Shown here piece by piece: positions 1 through 5,902 of a stretch of DNA of 13,795 bases. Location of the stretch: assembly GCA_030605805.1 (NCBI GenBank), contig JAUWHQ010000177.1, forward strand, positions 1 to 13,795. The letters are read 5' to 3'. Origin of the DNA: Methanosarcinales archaeon. GTDB taxonomy: Archaea; Halobacteriota; Methanosarcinia; Methanosarcinales; Methanogasteraceae. Positions within the stretch are counted from its first letter, which is position 1. Each line of letters starts with the position of its first letter. The position numbers were made by a program, and so were the translations under genes. The notes beneath the pieces are model-generated. The model saw only the letters and a program-made list of their open reading frames with translations. It made no database searches and had not been told where the DNA came from.

Positions 1-191
1 TCGCCATAAACTAAAGTTCGAGACCCTCCCTTTGAACCAAATATTTTTCCTAATTGTTTAATTTGTTCATGTCTTCCGATAAAACATTCTAATGGTATTA
101 TGCCGCCTTTTACTAAAATGGGCGCACTCGAAAAGGGATTACTCCATACGCCGTATAATTCCCAAATATCTCTTATGATCTCGATTGTCAC
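1..191 (-). CDS. N-terminus of a P-loop ATPase, cut by the window edge
   Basis: Reading leftward from a GTG at 191 there is an uninterrupted frame of 63 codons that runs off the window. It encodes VTIEIIRDIWELYGVW, then NPFSSAPI, then IPLECFIGRHEQIKQLGKIF and ends GSRTLVYG. The layout NPFssaP - FxGR - helix - small-residue/srTLvyG is what I know from the start of archaeal AAA/STAND-type ATPases, in which the Walker A GxGKT follows immediately; here it would lie just outside the window. There is no in-frame ATG. GTG is chosen because a TATA-like box lies about 25 nt upstream, consistent with a leaderless transcript. The frame is AT-rich compared with cobS and top6A, like the island at 9-12.7 kb. 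Family assignment rests on the N-terminal pattern alone. Confidence 0.5.
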   Translation of the reverse strand, partial: MTIEIIRDIWELYGVWSNPFSSAPILVKGGIIPLECFIGRHEQIKQLGKIFGSKGGSRTLVYG

Positions 192-210
192 ACTACCTAT
201 GTTATATTTG

Positions 211-220
211 ATTATTTAAA
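211..220 (-). promoter_or_regulatory. TATA box for the left-edge ATPase gene
   Basis: On the minus strand the sequence reads tttttaaata. Its centre is about 25 nt before the GTG at 191, the usual archaeal TATA-to-start distance, which would give a leaderless mRNA. Inferred from position only. Confidence 0.35.
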
Positions 221-230
221 AAGCTGTTGA

Positions 231-267
231 ATAGTTACATGAATCCTTGTAACAAAGATGTAACTAT
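231..267. repeat. Perfect 10-bp inverted repeat at the 3' end of the transposase relic
   Basis: atagttacat (231-240) and atgtaactat (258-267) are perfect inverted arms around a 17-nt loop. The arms overlap the stop codon of the tnpA relic. IS200/IS605 elements carry subterminal hairpins next to their ends that TnpA recognises as single strands, so this may be the right-end hairpin of the element; a transcription-termination hairpin is the alternative. Confidence 0.5.
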
Positions 268-701
268 GTCTTATGTTGTCGGTTTGAAAATGGATGCACG
301 TTGTGATAGTCTCCCGAAGCCCCAGCCGCTCCACCCATGACCCGACCGTAGCCATGGAAACATGATGGCGCCCAGAGACCAATGCTTGCCCATTGCTTGA
401 GATGTGGGAATGCTTTGCGCAATTCTCTGCTTGACCTGCCTTTTATTCTCTTAGCTATAAAGCTCACAGAATATTTTGGAGGATGTTTTATAAAAAGATG
501 GACATGCTCCATATTCACCGCCATATCGATGACTTCAATCTTCATCTATTTACAGATCTTACGGATAATCCCCTCAACAGCAAGCGCGATCGTCTTCTCG
601 ACCAGAATCTTCCCGCGATATTTTGGCGAGAAGACCATAGACCATAAGGCAGTCAGAAGTGAAACCGTGTGTCGATCATGGCGGAGTTCCCTTTGCTCCA
701 T
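264..701 (-). pseudogene. tnpA: IS200/IS605-family transposase TnpA (Y1/HUH), degraded, with in-frame amber codon
   Basis: The minus strand from ATG 701 encodes MEQRELRHDRHTVSLL, then VFSPKYRGKILV and EGIIRKICK, reaches TAG at 548-546, and continues in the same frame with ATG at 545: MKIEVIDMAVNMEHVHLFIK and then LWAPSCFHG. This is the classic IS200-type Y1 transposase; HVH is the HUH metal-binding motif. TAG stands where the family usually has a charged residue (Glu is common), so a single GAG-to-TAG change would explain it. There are other lesions. A 7-bp tandem tatggtc duplication around 632-645 gives two extra codons (ALWS before MVF). After SCFHG the family pattern G-x-x-GHGW is in another frame (RC of about 325-350), so the C-terminus, where the nucleophilic Tyr should lie, is scrambled. 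I call it a dead element. Because ATG directly follows the TAG, the second half could reinitiate. Confidence 0.85.
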
Positions 702-759
702 GCGCAAACCGTTAGAACACATCTTACATAAAAGCTTCTCAAGCGCCGAGTCCATCCAC

Positions 760-1551
760 TTAACTCATAACCCACGCCGCAGCCACCAGCAGCGCAAGCA
801 GTCTTGCGATCTCGTTCGTAGCCCCGATCACGTCGCCGCTGATCCCGCCAAAGTTGCGGTTCGCAACTATAAGAACGACAAACGATGCGCAGGTTGCACT
901 GCCGAGCATGAGCAAACCAACGCCTGCAAGCACAGCCCAGCACACCGCAGCCGAGAAGGCAAGCCCTATCCCAAACTCACGAAATCCGGTGTCATCGATC
1001 ATGATCGACCCGAGCCCCTGGTGGATGCTCTTCCCGAACGCTGATATTGTGAGCATCGCCTGCTTTGCACTCACTTCGGCAGCGATCATAGCCATCAGAA
1101 TCAGGCTGTGACCATTACCGTAACCCACGATCTCGCCGATCGCTGTAAAGAGTCCTAAAATTACAATCACGCAGAAGACGACTCCTCCGATGCCGAGCGA
1201 GACATCGCGCATCGCACCTATCTTCTTTTCACGGGATCCGTGCGCTACAAACCCGTCTCCAAAATCGGCGAGCCCATCAAGATGATTGATCCCGGTGAGG
1301 TAATACAGGGCGGCGATGACCATAACCGGTGCGACATCCGGACTCCGGAGCACCGACTCGAGCAGATAACCAAGTGCCCCTATCAGAAGCCCGATCACCG
1401 CCCCAATGACCGGAAAGAGATATACCCGCTTTCCAAGGGCGGCAAGCCCTTCCATGCTGATGCCAACCGGAATGGTCGTCAGAAACCCGATGCCAGAACG
1501 TGCGGCGAAGAGAAAGTCACGTATCATGCGCCACATAACTCCATAAGTCAT
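760..1551 (-). CDS. cobS: Adenosylcobinamide-GDP ribazoletransferase (cobalamin synthase)
   Basis: This 263-aa integral membrane enzyme joins adenosylcobinamide-GDP with alpha-ribazole (or its phosphate), the last assembly step of the cobalamin lower ligand. The diagnostic motif GINHLDGLADFGDG is at residues 87-100, with Asp residues that bind the metal and substrate, and a second conserved patch GGISGDVIGATNE is at 235-247. Between and around them lie several hydrophobic segments (about 43-66, 75-85, 121-145, 195-232 and 250-262), typical of the family; length is normal. The ATG overlaps the top6A stop as ATGA, so it is translationally coupled to that gene. Later ATGs at 1536 and 1527 would also give plausible N-termini. 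No other cobalamin gene is visible in the window. Confidence 0.94.
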   Translation of the reverse strand: MTYGVMWRMIRDFLFAARSGIGFLTTIPVGISMEGLAALGKRVYLFPVIGAVIGLLIGALGYLLESVLRSPDVAPVMVIAALYYLTGINHLDGLADFGDGFVAHGSREKKIGAMRDVSLGIGGVVFCVIVILGLFTAIGEIVGYGNGHSLILMAMIAAEVSAKQAMLTISAFGKSIHQGLGSIMIDDTGFREFGIGLAFSAAVCWAVLAGVGLLMLGSATCASFVVLIVANRNFGGISGDVIGATNEIARLLALLVAAAWVMS

Positions 1552-2630
1552 ATAACTCCCATTTCTCCGAGGCGGGCTGGCAGATACGTATCAGTCACAA
1601 AATCCAGCCCCTTTCCGGCAAACGCCTGCTGCTCGGATTTCTTACCGAGTTTCAGTTGGAGATTGATCTGTTCCTTCCAGTACTCGGTATCGAATCTCGG
1701 ATCGGTGAGTTCGCTCTTTAGAGCAGCGATATCCTGATCGGTCAGCTTATCGGTGGATAGCGAGTATTCAACGATATCAGACGGTTGCACTCCAAGAAAC
1801 AGCGCCTTCGGTGCCGCAAGATACTCGGAGAGGTGCGCACTCTTGATCGATCCGTAAGCAACGCTTGCATAGATCCGGTAGCTCCACGGGTCGCCGTCCG
1901 TAAAGACGACGACAGGGAGCGAGAGTTCCTCGCTCAGCCTTTTCACCATGCGGCGGGTGCTTCGTGCGGGCTGCCCCTTCAGGTGCACCAGAATCGCATC
2001 ATACTTAGCATCGAACCCGTTCTCGATCAATCTGGCGTACATACCGCCGGTCTCGATTGCAACAACGAGCTTTGCATCGTGATCCTTGAAAACAATATTA
2101 TCCACGTTGAACGGGATCTGATAACCGCTTTCGCCAACATCTTCCTGGCAGTGGATGAGGCGGTCACCCCGTTTCGTCTGTTCGGTTATGCTGACCGGTC
2201 CAAACATCGTTGCCCCATCCTCCTCAGGACGAATGTGAAAATCTTCACGTTGAAGCGCGGTAATGATCTCAAGATCCTCGATCAACCGGTCACTCTCAGA
2301 TTGCTGCTTGAATTTTGCGATATCCCAGTTTTCTGATATGTAATAGAGTTCTCGAAGCGTAGATCCACGGTTGTTCCTCAAATGCTCGTTTATGAGCAAT
2401 TCTACTGAATACGCCATCTTCAAAAGATGATAAGCACCTTTGACCGATTTTGCACTCCGCAAACTGGTCTGATCACCGTATACCCAGACCTCGCTATCCT
2501 CGTTGTACTCGATGTTCTTCTTTGTTCTCGTGGATATCTCGATGTTGGGGATCGTTCCGTTCTCGAACTGGTCGTACAGACCGCGAATTATTCCAAGCAG
2601 CGTGTCTTCTGCGATGTTGTTGTCGGTCAT
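1548..2630 (-). CDS. top6A: DNA topoisomerase VI subunit A
   Basis: This is the DNA-cleaving subunit of the archaeal type IIB topoisomerase, a Spo11 homologue that works as an A2B2 complex with the ATPase subunit Top6B to relax and decatenate DNA. The 360-aa length is typical. The winged-helix (CAP-like) domain carries RELYYIS at 93-99; by alignment with Spo11 RDIFY the nucleophile should be Tyr97. The TOPRIM domain shows IETGGMY (Glu193) and FTDGDPWSYRIY (Asp245 and Asp247), the magnesium-binding acids. A GVQPSDI-like segment follows at 280-286. Top6B, usually encoded immediately upstream, is not in this window; a 64-aa ORF occupies that position with an ATGA overlap. Downstream it overlaps cobS. 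All key residues are intact. Confidence 0.96.
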   Translation of the reverse strand: MTDNNIAEDTLLGIIRGLYDQFENGTIPNIEISTRTKKNIEYNEDSEVWVYGDQTSLRSAKSVKGAYHLLKMAYSVELLINEHLRNNRGSTLRELYYISENWDIAKFKQQSESDRLIEDLEIITALQREDFHIRPEEDGATMFGPVSITEQTKRGDRLIHCQEDVGESGYQIPFNVDNIVFKDHDAKLVVAIETGGMYARLIENGFDAKYDAILVHLKGQPARSTRRMVKRLSEELSLPVVVFTDGDPWSYRIYASVAYGSIKSAHLSEYLAAPKALFLGVQPSDIVEYSLSTDKLTDQDIAALKSELTDPRFDTEYWKEQINLQLKLGKKSEQQAFAGKGLDFVTDTYLPARLGEMGVI

Positions 2631-2821
2631 GTTATCGTTTCTCGCCCGAGGGGCAATTTTTCAGGGATGTCGCACCATTTGGCGTTTGAATATTTCGTTA
2701 ACGGTAGAATAAACGATTGCCCCCTCTGTCTTTTAGAAAGGAAAAGACCGATTATCTCACATCTTTCTGTTGATGTTTCAGAGCCGACTATCACCGTGAA
2801 ATCGTCTATCTTGCATTGCAT
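2627..2821 (-). CDS. Small hypothetical protein upstream of top6A
   Basis: A 64-aa frame starts MQCKIDDFTVIVG and ends PLGRETIT. I do not recognise a family. It has three Cys (positions 3, 20 and 50) that do not form a zinc-knuckle spacing, a short hydrophobic EIIGLFL stretch, and a basic SKRQRG patch. Two things favour its being real: its TGA overlaps the top6A ATG (ATGA), as in translationally coupled genes, and a TATA-like atttaaaa lies about 26 nt before its ATG, fitting a leaderless start. It sits where top6B would normally be, but shows no resemblance to the Top6B C-terminus that I can see. It could also be a leader peptide or a remnant of a larger gene. Confidence 0.4.
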   Translation of the reverse strand: MQCKIDDFTVIVGSETSTERCEIIGLFLSKRQRGQSFILPLTKYSNAKWCDIPEKLPLGRETIT

Positions 2822-2840
2822 TTCATTTTAAAATCTTTAG

Positions 2841-3032
2841 CTATTTTAAATCTGCTTTTGGAGGAAAAGTATCACCCGGACCATAAAATGAAACCGTAAC
2901 CTTTCTTCCACCAGGATGATAGTATCTTTGGTGACTCCCCTTGTGAGATCGAAGATAGAATCCATCACGAGAAAGAGCGGAGATGATTTCTCTGGCAGTT
3001 ATGTTCCGCAGCTTGCTATAATCGATCGGCAT
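2841..3032 (-). CDS. hicA: HicA-type toxin (YcfA-like mRNA interferase), short C-terminus
   Basis: A 63-aa protein of the HicA family, double-stranded-RNA-binding-like mRNA interferases that are inactivated by HicB. LRNITAREIISALSRDGFYL forms the first strand and helix, followed by SHKGSHQRYYHPGG with the catalytic His34 of the GSH motif, and KVTVSFYGPGDTFPP. Family members usually continue with a final helix (PKTLKSIIxQAGL); here the frame ends PPKADLK and a TAG, so that helix is missing or replaced. Five further codons after the TAG do not restore it. The toxin may therefore be weakened. The ATG overlaps the hicB stop by one base (TGATG), the usual TA arrangement with the antitoxin first. 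Confidence 0.8.
   Translation of the reverse strand: MPIDYSKLRNITAREIISALSRDGFYLRSHKGSHQRYYHPGGRKVTVSFYGPGDTFPPKADLK
2844..2851 (-). promoter_or_regulatory. TATA-like box for orf64-top6A-cobS
   Basis: On the minus strand atttaaaa spans these bases, inside the last codons of hicA. Its centre is about 26 nt before the ATG at 2821, which would allow top6A and cobS to be transcribed independently of the toxin-antitoxin promoter. A second AT-rich stretch (gattttaaaa) lies at about 2826-2835. Confidence 0.35.
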
Positions 3033-3298
3033 CAGGCTGTTACCATTACTCTTGGTTCAGAGAAAATCTGAACTTCCTTTTCCGGAGCTTCAGGTATGGG
3101 TTCTCCGTCTTCGATTAGTTCTTCTATTATCATTTCAACTACTTCTCTTATATTTTTTAATGCTTCTTCTCTGGTATATCCCCATGTAGCACCCCCAATA
3201 TCCTCAAGGACTGGGCAGTAAGCATGCCATCGATCTTCATCCGGTTCGACCACCACTCTGAAAAGATAGGTTCTCGTCTCTGATTCGCCTGTAATCAT
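3032..3298 (-). CDS. hicB: HicB-type antitoxin
   Basis: An 88-aa HicB-like antitoxin with the partial RNase-H-like fold: YLFRVVVEPDEDRWHAYCP, then GGATWGYTREEALKNIREVV and IEELIEDGEPIPEAP. It should bind and neutralise HicA. No C-terminal DNA-binding domain (RHH or HTH) is evident, so autoregulation would need another route. The frame extends back to an ATG at 3358, but I take the ATG at 3298 (MITGESETRTYLF): a strong TATA box (cttatata) at about 3326-3333 lies 25-30 nt before 3298, and the extra residues upstream (MTHIKKSKLIYRET...) would be encoded by the promoter itself. Confidence 0.85.
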   Translation of the reverse strand: MITGESETRTYLFRVVVEPDEDRWHAYCPVLEDIGGATWGYTREEALKNIREVVEMIIEELIEDGEPIPEAPEKEVQIFSEPRVMVTA

Positions 3299-3320
3299 GT
3301 ATATGTTGCTTACCTGCGTT

Positions 3321-3342
3321 TCACGATATATAAGTTTCGATT
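3321..3342 (-). promoter_or_regulatory. Promoter of hicBA
   Basis: On the minus strand the segment reads cgaaacttatatatcgtgaa, an archaeal BRE/TATA arrangement, with the start codon at 3298 some 25-30 nt downstream. The cttat(a/g)tatcg(t/c)gaaac core closely resembles the promoter at about 5148-5165 in front of the NYN-mobA unit, so the two promoters may be related by duplication or share a regulator. Confidence 0.6.
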
Positions 3343-3391
3343 TTTTGATGTGGGTCACGCCGCCTTATGTTGACCGTCCCGTGAAAAGTCT

Positions 3392-3596
3392 TTATGCCAT
3401 CACTCCGAGATCCTCCGGATAATTCACATTCAGAAACGTGCGCAGAGTCCAGTACAGCGGTAATCATCTCGTCCACAACCGGTGAGATGCGATCAGCCAT
3501 CCGTCTGATTATGGGCGTTCCACCGATGGTTAGCAGTGCCTTATCCTTCCCGAAACGTGTGCTTCTGCCGTCGCAGAGGATGATCGCTGTTCTCGT
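3392..3596 (-). pseudogene. mobA pseudogene (internal deletion)
   Basis: On the minus strand from an ACG at 3596 (ATG in the intact copy) the frame reads TRTAIILCDGRSTRFGKDKA, then GGTPIIRRMADRISPVVDEM. This matches the first ~47 residues of the intact MobA at 4400-5005. It then jumps directly to TLRTFLNVNYPEDLG, the extreme C-terminus, in a different frame, ending at TAA 3394-3392. About 130 codons, including the GPVAG and CDLP motifs, are missing. The start codon is lost and the nucleotide-binding LCGGKS has become LCDGRS. It is clearly non-functional, and its presence defines the duplication. Confidence 0.9.
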
Positions 3597-3621
3597 CTCA
3601 CATCCGGGTCCAGCTGTTTCA

Positions 3622-4152
3622 TTATAATTTTGCTCTTTCTATCAAATCTGCGGTTATCATGAAACTCTCGTCCACCGCAGAAAGAAGTTCATCATGTACG
3701 GAGTTTGGGGAGTGGTACAGTTGAACCAGCACTCCCACATCCTTTGCAGCCAATACTGCAGGCACAAAATCACTATCCCCCGTTACAAGGATCGCTTTTC
3801 CGATCTGTCTACCCCAACTGAGTCGAACGAGATCCACAGCAAATAAAATATCCACTCGTTTCTGCACCAACTCGTTGCCTGCCCAACCAAAGCTTCCCGA
3901 GTCTCACCTCAAACCTGGGGAGTTTTCGAAGCGTATAGGTGAATTTATCCATTGCTGAATACCTTCGCCTTTCTTCATCGGTTGGAGGGTTGCTCTGATA
4001 AGGATGTATATGTAGTAGTATGTCCTCAATCGTTCATACCCTTCGCAGACATTCTCGGAAAACTTATGGAAATCTACCTTTGGACGAGAAAAGTCCAGTT
4101 CTAACAGTTTGGCAAAGTATCCACCGTCTATTAATACTGCCGCCCTTTCCAA
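3622..4152 (-). pseudogene. NYN-domain (LabA/DUF88-like) nuclease gene with two apparent frameshifts
   Basis: The N-terminal part from TTG 4152 encodes MERAAVLIDGGYFAKLLELD and RLRTYYYI; ID at 8-9 is the first NYN acidic site. The C-terminal part encodes VQKRVDILFAVDLVRLSW and AILVTGDSDFVPAVLAAKD, with the conserved D-L and TGDSDF acid patch. Between them the protein is in a third frame: PYQSNPPTDEERRRYSAMDK and FTYTLRKLPRFEVRLGKLW. Joining the three frames (shifts near 4008 and near 3875) recreates a normal ~176-aa NYN protein, a family of PIN-like metal-dependent RNases. The two shifts make it a recent pseudogene, or they are sequencing errors. Start: TTG preceded by the SD AGGTG, 7 nt away. 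It is placed just before psi-mobA. Confidence 0.8.
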
Positions 4153-4181
4153 ACAAAAACACCTTTTTTATTTTTTACTAC

Positions 4182-4245
4182 CATCCCGGAAAGGAACGGT
4201 AGCGGTTATTTACATACATCACGTAGGTTCTCACAATATATAAAA
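4182..4245 (-). promoter_or_regulatory. Promoter and conserved leader of the NYN gene (unit A)
   Basis: On the minus strand a TATA box ttttatatat lies at about 4236-4245, giving a predicted leader of about 60 nt before the TTG at 4152. Within the leader, 4181-4199 (+ strand ccatcccggaaaggaacgg) is identical over 19/19 bases to 5100-5118 in the other copy although the surrounding sequence has diverged, suggesting a constrained leader or operator element. Confidence 0.55.
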
Positions 4246-4399
4246 CTAACGCCAGTGATCTCTATACTTTCTCTTCGCGTCGTATATCCCCTCCTCCGGA
4301 CATGTGTAGATCGCCCGAGTGGTTCGTATCCCCGCTGTTTCCGAACTTCGTGGACGGCAACACCACCCCACCCACTGCCAGTCGCCCCGTAAAAAGTGT

Positions 4400-5005
4400 T
4401 CATACCAGCCTCCCAAGATCCTCCGGATAATTCACATTCAGAAACGTGCGAAGATCAGGATCAAACCTGCGCAGCGACTCTGTCGGCACAAAAACCGCCC
4501 GCTTCAGGAGGGATATCGCTGAACGGACGGTGCGTTCCCTATTTTCCATGGCGATCTGGCACGCACGTATCATCGGTCTGCCATACACTGCATGGAGCGC
4601 CTCGATCATTCCGTTGCGGTGCATGGGAACCGCGGCATCGGCATCGCCACCACTGTCCTCTGCGCATCCGAAGAGCGCATCAATGACATCAGGATTGATG
4701 TGCGGCAGGTCACATGCAAGACAGACTGAGTACTCTGATTCGGATGCCTGTATGCCTGCAAGAATGCCTGCAACCGGACCATATCCGGTAACTGGATCGT
4801 AAACAACCTTCAGATCGTTAGGGATCGCTTCCGCGATGTATCTGCCCTGCGCCTGATCGCGGGCAGCGATGATGATCTCATCCACGACCGGCGACACACG
4901 CCCGATCATCCTTCTGATCATGGGCGTTCCATCAATCGCAAGCATCGCTTTATCGCTTCCGAAACGGGCACTTTTACCGCCGCACAGGATGATTGCAGTC
5001 CTCAT
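4400..5005 (-). CDS. mobA: Molybdenum cofactor guanylyltransferase MobA
   Basis: A 201-aa cytoplasmic nucleotidyltransferase that transfers GMP from GTP to molybdopterin (Mo-MPT), forming the guanine dinucleotide cofactor used by enzymes such as formate and formylmethanofuran dehydrogenases. The Rossmann-like signature LCGGKSARFGSDK is at 7-19, GYGPVAGILAGI at 74-85, and the metal-binding CDLP at 98-101. The C-terminal TFLNVNYPEDLGRL matches the usual NvNtPeDL ending. Length is normal and no lesions are seen. There is no promoter immediately upstream except AT-rich taaatattaaat; it probably relies on the promoter at about 5150, which is left over from the NYN-mobA unit. CobY-type GTP:cobinamide-phosphate guanylyltransferases are distant relatives, but the motifs fit MobA better. 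Confidence 0.92.
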   Translation of the reverse strand: MRTAIILCGGKSARFGSDKAMLAIDGTPMIRRMIGRVSPVVDEIIIAARDQAQGRYIAEAIPNDLKVVYDPVTGYGPVAGILAGIQASESEYSVCLACDLPHINPDVIDALFGCAEDSGGDADAAVPMHRNGMIEALHAVYGRPMIRACQIAMENRERTVRSAISLLKRAVFVPTESLRRFDPDLRTFLNVNYPEDLGRLV

Positions 5006-5028
5006 ATTTAATATTTACCTGCTCTCTC

Positions 5029-5071
5029 AAGCGATACCCACCGTCTGACCATACTACTTCGCCCTTTCCAA
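5029..5071 (-). pseudogene. Residual 5' end of a second NYN gene
   Basis: On the minus strand, SD AGGTG is followed by TTG GAA AGG GCG as in the intact NYN start, and then by sequence encoding SDGGYR in a shifted frame (compare IDGGYF). Similarity ends after about 14 codons, about 25 nt before the mobA start. The rest of the gene has been lost, fusing the NYN promoter and leader to mobA. Confidence 0.75.
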
Positions 5072-5099
5072 AGAAAACACCTGTTTTATTTTCTGGTTA

Positions 5100-5170
5100 C
5101 CATCCCGGAAAGGAACGGCAGCAGTTGTCTATGTATGTTATCCGCGGTTTCGCGATACATAAGACTAACG
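5100..5170 (-). promoter_or_regulatory. Promoter and leader of unit B, now driving mobA
   Basis: A TATA-like cttatgtatcgcgaaac on the minus strand (about 5148-5165) corresponds to the unit A promoter, and the leader block ccatcccggaaaggaacgg (5100-5118) is identical to that at 4181-4199. Since the NYN gene is gone, the predicted mobA mRNA leader is about 140 nt. Confidence 0.5.
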
Positions 5171-5282
5171 ATCAACACAGGGAAACATGCGCAAGGTTTA
5201 ATAATGCATAATTTAAAAGAACTATTTGTATTTATTACACGTATAGTCGCTCCCAGTGTTAAAAGGTTTTTGGGAACGGGCA

Positions 5283-5291
5283 CCTTATATT
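5283..5291 (+). promoter_or_regulatory. TATA box of the XTP/dITP pyrophosphatase gene
   Basis: ccttatatt lies about 42 nt before the ATG at 5330 and 13 nt before the ATG at 5300. At the usual 25-nt spacing transcription would begin near 5313, which excludes 5300 as the main start and leaves a leader of about 17 nt for 5330. Confidence 0.5.
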
Positions 5292-5329
5292 CAATCACTA
5301 TGAAAGTTCAGGTTGTGCCAGATGAAGCG

Positions 5330-5902
5330 ATGAAGTATCAGATCATTTTTGTGACAGGGAACCGGCACAAGGTGGTAGAGGCAGCCGCCATCTGTGCACC
5401 GCGCGGGATAGCGATCGTGCAGAACAACTGCGGGTACCCTGAACTGCAGGACGACGATGTTGCGCGGGTTGCCGCGTATGGGGCAGAGTATATGGCAAAC
5501 CGGCTGAACTGTGCGCTGATCGTCGAGGACACCGGGCTCTACATCGATGTGCTGAATGGGTTTCCCGGACCGTATGCCGCATACATCTACGACACCATCG
5601 GCAACACCGGCATCCTTGCGCTGATGCGGGATATCAGGGGAAGCGATGACCGAAGAGCCACGTTCAGGTCGATAGTCGGGTACTGCGAGCCTGATATGGC
5701 ACCGATCACTTTCGAGGGCACGGTCACCGGAAGGATCGCGTATGAGGAGCGAGGAGAAGGCGGATTCGGATACGACCCGATCTTCGAGATCGATGGCGTC
5801 ACCTTCGCATCGATGAACGATGATGCCAAGAATGAGGTGTCGCACAGGGCTAAATCGTTTGAGAAGTTTGCTGAGTGGTTCCTAAAGCGCGAGAATCCGT
5901 GA
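5330..5902 (+). CDS. XTP/dITP diphosphatase (RdgB/HAM1 family)
   Basis: This enzyme hydrolyses deaminated purine triphosphates (XTP, ITP, dITP) to monophosphates and pyrophosphate, keeping them out of DNA and RNA. From ATG 5330 the protein is 190 aa, the usual archaeal length. It begins MKYQIIFVTGNRHKVVEA with the TGNxxK substrate loop (9-14), then VEDTGL (65-70) with the metal-binding acids, GFPGPY (78-83), GGFGYDPIF (144-152) and SHR (171-173), all conserved. The frame stays open further upstream, including an ATG at 5300, but the TATA box at 5283 and the family N-terminus both favour 5330. It is divergent from mobA and has its own promoter. Confidence 0.95.
   Translation: MKYQIIFVTGNRHKVVEAAAICAPRGIAIVQNNCGYPELQDDDVARVAAYGAEYMANRLNCALIVEDTGLYIDVLNGFPGPYAAYIYDTIGNTGILALMRDIRGSDDRRATFRSIVGYCEPDMAPITFEGTVTGRIAYEERGEGGFGYDPIFEIDGVTFASMNDDAKNEVSHRAKSFEKFAEWFLKRENP

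Larger units (their letters stand above)
3379..4250. repeat. Tandem duplication unit A (psi-mobA + NYN gene + promoter)
   Basis: Left copy of a duplicated segment. Three blocks align in order with 4384-5170: the mobA 3' end (3408-3442 and 4416-4450 are 35/35 identical), the mobA 5' end (3468-3596 with 4875-5005), and the NYN start plus leader and promoter (about 4115-4250 with about 5033-5170). In this copy the middle of mobA is deleted and the NYN gene is full length. Confidence 0.85.
4384..5170. repeat. Tandem duplication unit B (mobA + NYN remnant + promoter)
   Basis: Right copy of the segment duplicated at 3379-4250. Here mobA is full length, while the NYN gene has been deleted down to its first codons. 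The spacer between the units (about 4259-4380) shows no convincing gene. Confidence 0.85.

Noticed and set aside
382..2831. Long plus-strand frames opposite tnpA, cobS and top6A (382-1044, 1240-1737, 1785-2336, 2427-2831)
   Set aside because: Their translations show no family resemblance and lie antisense to genes with clear conserved motifs; they are frame shadows.
4300..4335. tRNA-like fragment gcccgagtggttcgtatcc between the duplication units
   Set aside because: It resembles a Ser/Leu tRNA D-arm or a T-loop, but no acceptor stem, anticodon arm or second half can be built around it on either strand.
4206..4403. 65-codon minus-strand frame after mobA
   Set aside because: It overlaps the mobA stop and runs through the NYN promoter; it has no recognisable motif and no counterpart in the other duplication unit.
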